A DNA stretch of 64,000 nucleotides from Henricia sp. BOLD:AAB3569 (Eukaryota; Echinodermata; Asteroidea; Spinulosida; Echinasteridae), in the NCBI GenBank assembly GCA_037783545.1, contig JBBELK010000432.1, positions 19,298-83,297 of the forward strand, given 5' to 3'. Of this stretch, positions 51,501 through 61,781 are shown piece by piece (the stretch's first letter is position 1; each line of letters opens with the position of its first letter). The notes under the pieces are model-generated. The model was not told the DNA's origin and searched no databases. It worked only from the letters and a program-made list of their open reading frames with translations. The translations under genes and the position numbers were made by a program.

Positions 51501-52434
51501 GCTGCGTGGTTATTCCCCTAACCGTGGCTGTTGGGACACCCTGCGCATGCGCCGCGCTGGTGTACATTTCTACGGCCGTTGACTCACCCCAGATTGTGAC
51601 GGGAATTAGGTCAAAGTGTGTCCCAAATGCCGGCAAATTTGGAAATCAAGGAATTTTCCAACCAACTTCAAATTTTGCATGCTCCAAACTGTATATATTC
51701 CGCACTTGTCATGCAAAATTGACAGATTTTCGCTGGGAAATGACGGAGAAATTTCAGAGTTTAGGGAAAACGGAGCTCGGCTGCGTGGTTATTCCCCTAA
51801 CCGTGGCTGTTGGGACACCCTGCGCCGCGCTGGTGTACATTTGTACGGCCGTTGACTCACCCCAGATTGTGACGGGAATTAGGTCAAAGTGTGTCCCAAA
51901 TGCCGGCAAATTTGGAAATCAAGGAATTTTCCAACCAACTTCAAATTTTGCATGCTCCAAACTGTATATATTCCGCACTTGTCATGCAAACTTGACAGAT
52001 TTTCGCTGGGAAATGACGGAGAAATTTCAGAGTTTAGGGAAAACGGAGCTCGGCTGCGTGGTTATTCCCCTAACCGTGGCTGTTGGGACACCCTGCGCCG
52101 CGCTGGTGTACATTTGTACGGCCGTTGACTCACCCCAGATTGTGACGGGAATTAGGTCAAAGTGTGTCCCAAATGCCGGCAAATTTGGAAATCAAGGAAT
52201 TTTCTAACCAACTTCAAATTTTGCATGCTCCAAACTGTATATATTCCGCACTTGTCATGCAAAATTGACAGATTTTCGCTGGGAAATGACGGATACATTT
52301 TAGAATTTAGGGAAAACGGAGCTCGGCTGCGTGGTTATTCCCCTAACCGTGGCTGTTGGGACACCCTGCGCCGCGCTGGTGTACATTTGTACGGCCGTTG
52401 ACTCACCCCAGATTGTGACGGGAATTAGGTCAAA
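48586..52434 (+). repeat. HOR-J copy 4 with irregular start
   Basis: Units start at 48586, 48859, 49138, 49411, 49684, 49958, 50232, 50506, 50785, 51058, 51337, 51616, 51889 and 52162. From 49684 to about 52380 the order matches copy 1 at an offset of 9373 bp. The first four units are scrambled: 48859 has CATGCAAATTTG but AAATGACGG, 49138 has GATTTTTGCTGG and a private GCCGTCAAATTT, and 49411 has AATTGTGCATG, CATGCAAACTTG and CCCCTTACCG. Unit 50785 has a private GTGGCTATTGGG. Unit 52162 is 273 bp, unlike its 279-bp counterpart. Confidence 0.9.
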
Positions 52435-53531
52435 GTGTGTCCCAAATGCCGGCAAATTTGGAAATCAAGGAATTTTCCAACCAACTTCAAATTTTGCATG
52501 CTCCAAACTGTATATATTCCGCACTTGTCATGCAAAATTGACAGATTTTCGCTGGGAAATGACGGAGAAATTTCAGAGTTTAGGGAAAACGGAGCTCGGC
52601 TGCGTGGTTATTCCCCTAACCGTGGCTGTTGGGACACCCTGCGCCGCGCTGGTGTACATTTGTACGGCCGTTGACTCACCCCAGATTGTGACGGGAATTA
52701 GGTCAAAGTGTGTCCCAAATGCCGGCAAATTTGGAAATCAAGAATTTTCTAACCAACTTCAAATTTTGCATGCTCCAAACTGTATATATTCCGCACTTGT
52801 CATGCAAAATTGACAGATTTTCGCTGGGAAATGACGGATACATTTTAGAATTTAGGGAAAACGGAGCTCGGCTGCGTGGTTATTCCCCTAACCGTGGCTG
52901 TTGGGACACCCTGCGCCGCGCTGGTGTACATTTGTACGGCCGTTGACTCACCCCAGATTGTGACGGGAATTAGGTCAAAGTGTGTCCCAAATGCCGGCAA
53001 ATTTGGAAATCAAGGAATTTTCTAACCAACTTCAAATTTTGCATGCTCCAAACTGTATATATTCCGCACTTGTCATGCAAAATTGACAGATTTTCGCTTC
53101 GAAATTACGGAGAAATTTTAGAGTTTAGGGAAAACGGAGCTCGGCTGCGTGGTTATTCCCCTAACCGTGGCTGTTGGGACACCCTGCGCCGCGCTGGTGT
53201 ACATTTGCACGGCCGTTGACTCACCCCAGATTGTGACGGGAATTAGGTAAAAGTGTGTCCCAAATGCCGGCAAATTTGGAAATCAAGGAATTTTCCAACC
53301 AACTTCAAATTTTGCATGCTCCAAACTGTATATATTCCGCACTTGTCATGCAAAATTGACAGATTTTGGCTGGGAAATGACGGAGAAATTTCAGAGTTTA
53401 GGGAAAGCGGAGCTCGGCTGCGTGGTTATTCCCCTAACCGTGGCTGTTGGGACACCCTGCGCATGCGCCGCGCTGGTGTACATTTGTACGGCCGTTGACT
53501 CACCCCAGATTGTGACGGGAATTAGGTCAAA
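52435..53531 (+). repeat. Transition from HOR-J to the right-hand domain
   Basis: Units start at 52435, 52708 (272 bp), 52980 and 53253. Units 52162 and 52708 both end in GATACATTTTAGAATTT, so a two-unit step was repeated. Unit 52708 lacks one G (ATCAAGAATTTTC near 52738). Unit 52980 has TTTTCGCTTCGAAATTACGG and ACATTTGCACGG. Unit 53253 follows TTAGGTAAAAG and has GATTTTGGCTGG with GGGAAAGCGG but not GCTACG. These private changes sit exactly where the variant set changes, so this is a boundary between two array domains. Confidence 0.85.
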
Positions 53532-55177
53532 GTGTGTCCCAAATGCCGGCAAATTTGGAAATCAAGGAATTTTCCAACCAACTTCAAATTTTGCATGCTC
53601 CAAACTGTATATATTCCGCACTTGTCATGCAAAATTGACAGATTTTCGCTGGGAAATGACGGATAAATTTGAGAGTTTAGGGAAAACGGAGCTCGGCTGC
53701 GTGGTTATTCCCCTAACCGTGGCTGTTGGGACACCCTGCGCATGCGCTGGTGTACATTTCTACGGCCGTTGACTCACCCCAGATTGTGACGGGAATTAGG
53801 TCAAAGTGTGTCCCAAATGCCGGCAAATTTGGAAATCAAGGAATTTTCCAACCAACTTCAAATTGTGCATGCTCCAAACTGTATATATTCCGCACTTGTC
53901 ATGCAAAATTGACAGATTTTCGCTGGGAAATGACGGAGAAATTTCAGAGTTTAGGGAAAACGGAGCTCAGCTGCGTGGTTATTCCCCTAACCGTGGCTGT
54001 TGGGACACCCTGCGCCGCGCTGGTGTACATTTGTACGGCCGTTGACTCACCCCAGATTGTGACGGGAATTAGGTCAAAGTGTGTCCCAAATGCCGGCAAA
54101 TTTGGAAATCAAGGAATTTTCCAACCAACTTCAAATTTTGCATGCTCCAAACTGTATATATTCCGCACTTGTCATGCAAAATTGACAGATTTTCGCTGGG
54201 AAATGACGGAGAAATTTCAGAGTTTAGGGAAAACGGAGCTCGGCTGCGTGGTTATTCCCCTAACCGTGGCTGTTGGGACACCCTGCGCCGCGCTGGTGTA
54301 CATTTGTACGGCCGTTGACTCACCCCAGATTGTGACGGGAATTAGGTCAAAGTGTGTCCCAAATGCCGGCAAATTTGGAAATCAAGGAATTTTCCAACCA
54401 ACTTCAAATTTTGCATGCTCCAAACTGTATATATTCCGCACTTGTCATGCAAAATTGACAGATTTTCGCTGGGAAATGACGGAGAAATTTCAGAGTTTAG
54501 GGAAAACGGAGCTCGGCTGCGTGGTTATTCCCCTAACCGTGGCTGTTGGGACACCCTGCGCCGCGCTGGTGTACATTTCTACGGCCGTTGACTCACCCCA
54601 GATTGTGACGGGAATTAGGTCAAAGTGTGTCCCAAATGCCGGCAAATTTGGAAATCAAGGAATTTTCCAACCAACTTCAAATTTTGCATGCTCCAAACTG
54701 TATATATTCCGCACTTGTCATGCAAAATTGACAGATTTTCGCTGGGAAATGACGGAGAAATTTCAGAGTTTAGGGAAAACGGAGCTCGGCTGCGTGGTTA
54801 TTCCCCTAACCGTGGCTGTTGGGACACCCTGCGCATGCGCCGCGCTGGTGTACAATTGTACGGCCGTTGACTCACCCCAGATTGTGACGGGAATTAGGTC
54901 AAAGTGTGTCCCAAATGCCGGCAAATTTGGAAATCAAGGAATTTTCCAACCAACTTCAAATTTTGCATGCTCCAAACTGTAAATATTCAGCACTTGTCAT
55001 GCAAAATTGACAGATTTTCGCTGGGAAATGACGGAGAAATTTCAGAGTTTAGGGAAAACGGAGCTCGGCTGCGTGGTTATTCCCCTAACCGTGGCTGTTG
55101 GGACACCCTGCGCATGCGCTGGTGTACATTTCTACGGCCGTTGACTCACCCCAGATTGTGACGGGAATTAGGTCAAA
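53532..55177 (+). repeat. Six-monomer segment repeated 8251 bp downstream (left copy)
   Basis: Units start at 53532, 53806, 54079, 54352, 54625 and 54904. Markers are GATAAATTTGAGAG (near 53661), AATTGTGCATG (near 53862), GGAGCTCAGCTGC (near 53962), and CTGTAAATATTCAGC (near 54977). All four recur near 61912, 62113, 62213 and 63228, in the same order with the same unit lengths apart from single-base indels. TACAATTGTACGG near 54851 is private to this copy. Confidence 0.92.
54079..54351 (+). repeat. Reference (consensus-type) 273-bp monomer with internal landmarks
   Basis: This copy matches the commonest base at each position I followed. Composition by hand count: A71 C62 G67 T73. Landmarks in order: inverted repeat CCAAAT / ATTTGG around GCCGGC (54086-54105); GCATGC (54140-54145); TTCG (54192-54195) followed by CGG (54207-54209); TTTAGGG (54223-54229); GAGCTC (54236-54241); CCCTAA (54258-54263); length hotspot CTGCGCCGCGCTGG (54283-54296); palindrome ACGGCCGT (54308-54315); TGACTCA (54316-54322). 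The left 160 bp are AT-richer (about 40% GC) than the remaining 113 bp (about 58% GC). No function is established for any of these motifs here. Confidence 0.95.
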
Positions 55178-57659
55178 GTGTGTCCCAAATGCCGGCAAAT
55201 TTGGAAATCAAGGAATTTTCCAACCAACTTCAAATTTTGCATGCTCCAAACTGTATATATTCCGCACTTGTCATGCAAAATTGACAGATTTTCGCTGGGA
55301 AATGACGGAGAAATTTCAGAGTTTAGGGAAAACGGAGCTCGGCTGCGTGGTTATTCCCCTAACCGTGGCTGTTGGGACACCCTGCGCCGCGCTGGTGTAC
55401 ATTTCTACGGCCGTTGACTCACCCCAGATTGTGACGGGAATTAGGTCAAAGTGTGTCCCAAATGCCGGCAAATTTGGAAATCAAGGAATTTTCCAACCAA
55501 CTTCAAATTTTGCATGCTCCAAACTGTATATATTCCGCACTTGTCATGCAAAATTGACAGATTTTCGCTGGGAAATGACGGAGAAATTTCAGAGTTTAGG
55601 GAAAACGGAGCTCGGCTGCGTGGTTATTCCCCTAACCGTGGCTGTTGGGACACCCTGCGCATGCGCCGCGCTGGTGTACATTTCTACGGCCGTTGACTCA
55701 CCCCAGATTGTGACGGGAATTAGGTCAAAGTGTGTCCCAAATGCCGGCAAATTTGGAAATCAAGGAATTTTCCAACCAACTTCAAATTTTGCATGCTCCA
55801 AACTGTATATATTCCGCACTTGTCATGCAAAATTGACAGATTTTCGCTGGGAAATGACGGAGAAATTTCAGAGTTTAGGGAAAACGGAGCTCGGCTGCGT
55901 GGTTATTCCCTAACCGTGGCTGTTGGGACACCCTGCGCATGCGCTGGTGTACATTTCTACGGCCGTTGACTCACCCCAGATTGTGACGGGAATTAGGTCA
56001 AAGTGTGTCCCAAATGCCGGCAAATTTGGAAATCAAGGAATTTTCCAACCAACTTCAAATTTTGCATGCTCCAAACTGTATATATTCCGCACTTGTCATG
56101 CAAAATTGACAGATTTTCGCTGGGAAATGACGGAGAAATTTCAGAGTTTAGGGAAAACGGAGCTCGGCTGCGTGGTTATTCCCCTAACCGTGGCTGTTGG
56201 GACACCCTGCGCCGCGCTGGTGTACATTTCTACGGCCGTTGACTCACCCCAGATTGTGACGGGAATTAGGTCAAAGTGTGTCCCAAATGCCGGCAAATTT
56301 GGAAATCAAGGAATTTTCCAACCAACTTCAAATTTTGCATGCTCCAAACTGTATATATTCCGCACTTGTCATGCAAAATTGACAGATTTTCGCTGGGAAA
56401 TGACGGAGAAATTTCAGAGTTTAGGGAAAACGGAGCTCGGCTGCGTGGTTATTCCCCTAACCGTGGCTGTTGGGACACCCTGCGCATGCGCCGCGCTGGT
56501 GTACATTTCTACGGCCGTTGACTCACCCCAGATTGTGACGGGAATTAGGTCAAAGTGTGTCCCAAATGCCGGCAAATTTGGAAATCAAGGAATTTTCCAA
56601 CCAACTTCAAATTTTGCATGCTCCAAACTGTATATATTCCGCACTTGTCATGCAAAATTGACAGATTTTCGCTGGGAAATGACGGAGAAATTTCAGAGTT
56701 TAGGGAAAACGGAGCTCGGCTGCGTGGTTATTCCCCTAACCGTGGCTGTTGGGACACCCTGCGCATGCGCTGGTGTACATTTCTACGGCCGTTGACTCAC
56801 CCCAGATTGTGACGGGAATTAGGTCAAAGTGTGTCCCAAATGCCGGCAAATTTGGAAATCAAGGAATTTTCCAACCAACTTCAAATTTTGCATGCTCCAA
56901 ACTGTATATATTCCGCACTTGTCATGCAAAATTGACAGATTTTCGCTGGGAAATGACGGAGAAATTTCAGAGTTTAGGGAAAACGGAGCTCGGCTGCGTG
57001 GTTATTCCCCTAACCGTGGCTGTTGGGACACCCTGCGCCGCGCTGGTGTACATTTCTACGGCCGTTGACTCACCCCAGATTGTGACGGGAATTAGGTCAA
57101 AGTGTGTCCCAAATGCCGGCAAATTTGGAAATCAAGGAATTTTCCAACCAACTTCAAATTTTGCATGCTCCAAACTGTATATATTCCGCACTTGTCATGC
57201 AAAATTGACAGATTTTCGCTGGGAAATGACGGAGAAATTTCAGAGTTTAGGGAAAACGGAGCTCGGCTGCGTGGTTATTCCCCTAACCGTGGCTGTTGGG
57301 ACACCCTGCGCATGCGCCGCGCTGGTGTACATTTCTACGGCCGTTGACTCACCCCAGATTGTGACGGGAATTAGGTCAAAGTGTGTCCCAAATGCCGGCA
57401 AATTTGGAAATCAAGGAATTTTCCAACCAACTTCAAATTTTGCATGCTCCAAACTGTATATATTCCGCACTTGTCATGCAAAATTGACAGATTTTCGCTG
57501 GGAAATGACGGAGAAATTTCAGAGTTTAGGGAAAACGGAGCTCGGCTGCGTGGTTATTCCCCTAACCGTGGCTGTTGGGACACCCTGCGCATGCGCCGCG
57601 CTGGTGTACATTTGTACGGCCGTTGACTCACCCCAGATTGTGACGGGAATTAGGTCAAA
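55178..57659 (+). repeat. HOR-K: 826-bp trimer, about three copies
   Basis: Units start at 55178, 55451 and 55730; 56003, 56276 and 56555; 56829, 57102 and 57381. The pattern of lengths is 273, 279 and 274, broken by a one-base deletion in 55730 (ATTCCCTAACC, 55905-55915) and by 57381, which is 279 bp with ACATTTGTACGG. The first two units of each trimer end in ACATTTCTACGG. Base changes between trimers are few, so the block is strongly homogenised. Confidence 0.9.
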
Positions 57660-60600
57660 GTGTGTCCCAAATGCCGGCAAATTTGGAAATCAAGGAATTT
57701 TCCAACCAACTTCAAATTTTGCATGCTCCAAACTGTAAATATTCAGCACTTGTCATGCAAAATTGACAGATTTTCGCTTGGAAATGACGGAGAAATTTCA
57801 GAGTTTAGGGAAAACGGAGCTCGGCTGCGTGGTTATTCCCCTAACCGTGGCTGTTGGGACACCCTGCGCATGCGCTGGTGTACATTTCTACGGCCGTTGA
57901 CTCACCCCAGATTGTGACGGGAATTAGGTCAAAGTGTGTCCCAAATGCCGGCAAATTTGGAAATCAAGGAATTTTCCAACCAACTTCAAATTTTGCATGC
58001 TCCAAACTGTATATATTCCGCACTTGTCATGCAAAATTGACAGATTTTCGCTGGGAAATGACGGAGAAATTTCAGAGTTTAGGGAAAACGGAGCTCGGCT
58101 GCGTGGTTATTCCCCTAACCGTGGCTGTTGGGACACCCTGCGCCGCGCTGGTGTACATTTCTACGGCCGTTGACTCACCCCAGATTGTGACGGGAATTAG
58201 GTCAAAGTGTGTCCCAAATGCCGGCAAATTTGGAAATCAAGGAATTTTCCAACCAACTTCAAATTTTGCATGCTCCAAACTGTATATATTCCGCACTTGT
58301 CATGCAAAATTGACAGATTTTCGCTGGGAAATGACGGAGAAATTTCAGAGTTTAGGGAAAACGGAGCTCGGCTGCGTGGTTATTCCCCTAACCGTGGCTG
58401 TTGGGACACCCTGCGCATGCGCCGCGCTGGTGTACATTTGTACGGCCGTTGACTCACCCCAGATTGTGACGGGAATTAGGTCAAAGTGTGTCCCAAATGC
58501 CGGCAAATTTGGAAATCAAGGAATTTTCCAACCAACTTCAAATTTTGCATGCTCCAAACTGTAAATATTCCGCACTTGTCATACAAAATTGACAGATTTT
58601 CGCTGGGAAATGACGGAGAAATTTCAGAGTTTAGGGAAAACGGAGCTCGGCTGCGTGTTATTCCCCTAACCGTGGCTGTTGGGACACCCTGCGCATGCGC
58701 TGGTGTACATTTCTACGGCCGTTGACTCACCCCAGATTGTGACGGGAATTAGGTCAAAGTGTGTCCCAAATGCCGGCAAATTTGGAAATCAAGGAATTTT
58801 CCAACCAACTTCAAATTTTGCATGCTCCAAACTGTATATATTCCGCACTTGTCATGCAAAATTGACAGATTTTCGCTGGGAAATGACGGAGAAATTTCAG
58901 AGTTTAGGGAAAACGGAGCTCGGCTGCGTGGTTATTCCCCTAACCGTGGCTGTTGGGAAACCCTGCGCCGCGCTGGTGTACATTTGTACGGCCGTTGACT
59001 CACCCCAGATTGTGACGGGAATTAGGTCAAAGTGTGTCCCAAATGCCGGCAAATTTGGAAATCAAGGAATTTTCAACCAACTTCAAATTTTGCATGCTCC
59101 AAACTGTATATATTCCGCACTTGTCATGCAAAATTGACAGATTTTCGCTGGGGAAATGACGGAGAAATTTCAGAGTTTAGGGAAAACGGAGCTCGGCTGC
59201 GTGGTTATTCCCCTAACCGTGGCTGTTGGGACACCCTGCGCCGCGCTGGTGTACATTTGTACGGCCGTTGACTCACCCCAGATTGTGACGGGAATTAGGT
59301 CAAAGTGTGTCCCAAATGCCGGCAAATTTGGAAATCAAGGAATTTTCCAACCAACTTCAAATTTTGCATGCTCCAAACTGTATATATTCCGCACTTGTCA
59401 TGCAAAATTGACAGATTTTCGCTGGGAAATGACGGAGAAATTTCAGAGTTTAGGGAAAACGGAGCTCGGCTGCGTGGTTATTCCCCTAACCGTGGCTGTT
59501 GGGACACCCTGCGCATGCGCCGCGCTGGTGTACATTTGTACGGCCGTTGACTCACCCCAGATTGTGACGGGAATTAGGTCAAAGTGTGTCCCAAATGCCG
59601 GCAAATTTGGAAATCAAGGAATTTTCCAACCAACTTCAATTTTGCATGCTCCAAACTGTAAATATTCAGCACTTGTCATGCAAAATTGACAGATTTTCGC
59701 TGGGAAATGACGGAGAAATTTCAGAGTTTAGGGAAAACGGAGCTCGGCTGCGTGGTTATTCCCCTAACCGTGGCTGTTGGGACACCCTGCGCATGCGCTG
59801 GTGTACATTTCTACGGCCGTTGACTCACCCCAGATTGTGACGGGAATTAGGTCAAAGTGTGTCCCAAATGCCGGCAAATTTGGAAATCAAGGAATTTTCC
59901 AACCAACTTCAAATTTTGCATGCTCCAAACTGTATATATTCCGCACTTGTCATGCAAAATTGACAGATTTTCGCTGGGAAATGACGGAGAAATTTCAGAG
60001 TTTAGGGAAAACGGAGCTCGGCTGCGTGGTTATTCCCCTAACCGTGGCTGTTGGGACACCCTGCGCCGCGCTGGTGTACATTTCTACGGCCGTTGACTCA
60101 CCCCAGATTGTGACGGGAATTAGGTCAAAGTGTGTCCCAAATGCCGGCAAATTTGGAAATCAAGGAATTTTCCAACCAACTTCAAATTTTGCATGCTCCA
60201 AACTGTATATATTCCGCACTTGTCATGCAAAATTGACAGATTTTCGCTGGGAAATGACGGAGAAATTTCAGAGTTTAGGGAAAACGGAGCTCGCTGCGTG
60301 GTTATTCCCCTAACCGTGGCTGTTGGGACACCCTGCGCATGCGCCGCGCTGGTGTACATTTGTACGGCCGTTGACTCACCCCAGATTGTGACGGGAATTA
60401 GGTCAAAGTGTGTCCCAAATGCCGGCAAATTTGGAAATCAAGGAATTTTCCAACCAACTTCAAATTTTGCATGCTCCAAACTGTAAATATTCCGCACTTG
60501 TCATACAAAATTGACAGATTTTCGCTGGGAAATGACGGAGAAATTTCAGAGTTTAGGGAAAAGGGAGCTCGGCTGCGTGGTTATTCCCCTAACCGTGGCT

Positions 60601-61229
60601 GTTGGGACACCCTGCGCATGCGCTGGTGTACATTTCTACGGCCGTTGACTCACCCCAGATTGTGACGGGAATTAGGTCAAAGTGTGTCCCAAATGCCGGC
60701 AAATTTGGAAATCAAGGAATTTTCCAACCAACTTCAAATTTTGCATGCTCCAAACTGTATATATTCCGCACTTGTCATGCAAAATTGACAGATTTTCGCT
60801 GGGAAATGACGGAGAAATTTCAGAGTTTAGGGAAAACGGAGCTCGGCTGCGTGGTTATTCCCCTAACCGTGGCTGTTGGGAAACCCCTGCGCCGCGCTGG
60901 TGTACATTTGTACGGCCGTTGACTCACCCCAGATTGTGACGGGAATTAGGTCAAAGTGTGTCCCAAATGCCGGCAAATTTGGAAATCAAGGAATTTTCCA
61001 ACCAACTTCAAATTTTGCATGCTCCAAACTGTATATATTCCGCACTTGTCATGCAAAATTGACAGATTTTCGCTGGGAAATGACGGAGAAATTTCAGAGT
61101 TTAGGGAAAACGGAGCTCGGCTGCGTGGTTATTCCCCTAACCGTGGCTGTTGGGACACCCTGCGCCGCGCTGGTTGTACATTTGTACGGCCGTTGACTCA
61201 CCCCAGATTGTGACGGGAATTAGGTCAAA
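57660..61229 (+). repeat. HOR-L: seven-monomer unit near 1925 bp, almost two copies
   Basis: Copy 1 units start at 57660, 57934, 58207, 58486, 58759, 59032 and 59305; copy 2 units at 59584, 59857, 60130, 60408, 60682 and 60956. Shared markers are CTGTAAATATTCAGC (57660, 59584); CTGTAAATATTCCGC with GTCATACAAAATTG (58486, 60408); and TTGGGAAACCC (near 58954 and 60877). The two copies differ mainly by private single-base indels at 58657, 59074, 59150, 59639, 60293, 60885 and 61174, plus CGCTTGGAAATG in 57660 and AAAGGGAGCTC in 60408. Confidence 0.88.
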
Positions 61230-61781
61230 GTGTGTCCCAAATGCCGGCAAATTTGGAAATCAAGGAATTTTCCAACCAACTTCAAATTTTGCATGCTCCA
61301 AACTGTATATATTCCGCACTTGTCATGCAAAATTGACAGATTTTCGCTGGGAAATGACGGAGAAATTTCAGAGTTTAGGGAAAACGGAGCTCGGCTGCGT
61401 GGTTATTCCCCTAACCGTGGCTGTTGGGACACCCTGCGCCGCGCTGGTGTACATTTCTACGGCCGTTGACTCACCCCAGATTGTGACGGGAATTAGGTCA
61501 AAGTGTGTCCCAAATGCCGGCAAATTTGGAAATCAAGGAATTTTCCAACCAACTTCAAATTTTGCATGCTCCAAACTGTATATATTCCGCACTTGTCATG
61601 CAAAATTGACAGATTTTCGCTGGGAAATGACGGAGAAATTTCAGAGTTTAGGGAAAACGGAGCTCGGCTGCGTGGTTATTCCCCTAACCGTGGCTGTTGG
61701 GACACCCTGCGCATGCGCCGCGCTGGTGTACATTTGTACGGCCGTTGACTCACCCCAGATTGTGACGGGAATTAGGTCAAA
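61230..61781 (+). repeat. Two plain linker monomers
   Basis: Units start at 61230 (273 bp, ACATTTCTACGG end) and 61503 (279 bp). Both agree with the right-domain consensus. They separate HOR-L from the second copy of the 53.5-kb segment. Confidence 0.85.

Noticed and set aside
54192..54209. Canonical CENP-B box
   Set aside because: The spacing between TTCG and CGG is eleven bases instead of seven and the right half lacks CGGG. It is kept only as a resemblance among the findings.
54223..54229. Interstitial telomeric repeat tract
   Set aside because: Only one heptamer per monomer is present, never two in tandem, so it is not a telomeric tract.
60120..60428. Minus-strand frame of 102 codons
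   Set aside because: It is open only because of the single-base deletion near 60293, which is one of the suspect indels in the right-hand region. No other unit shows it.
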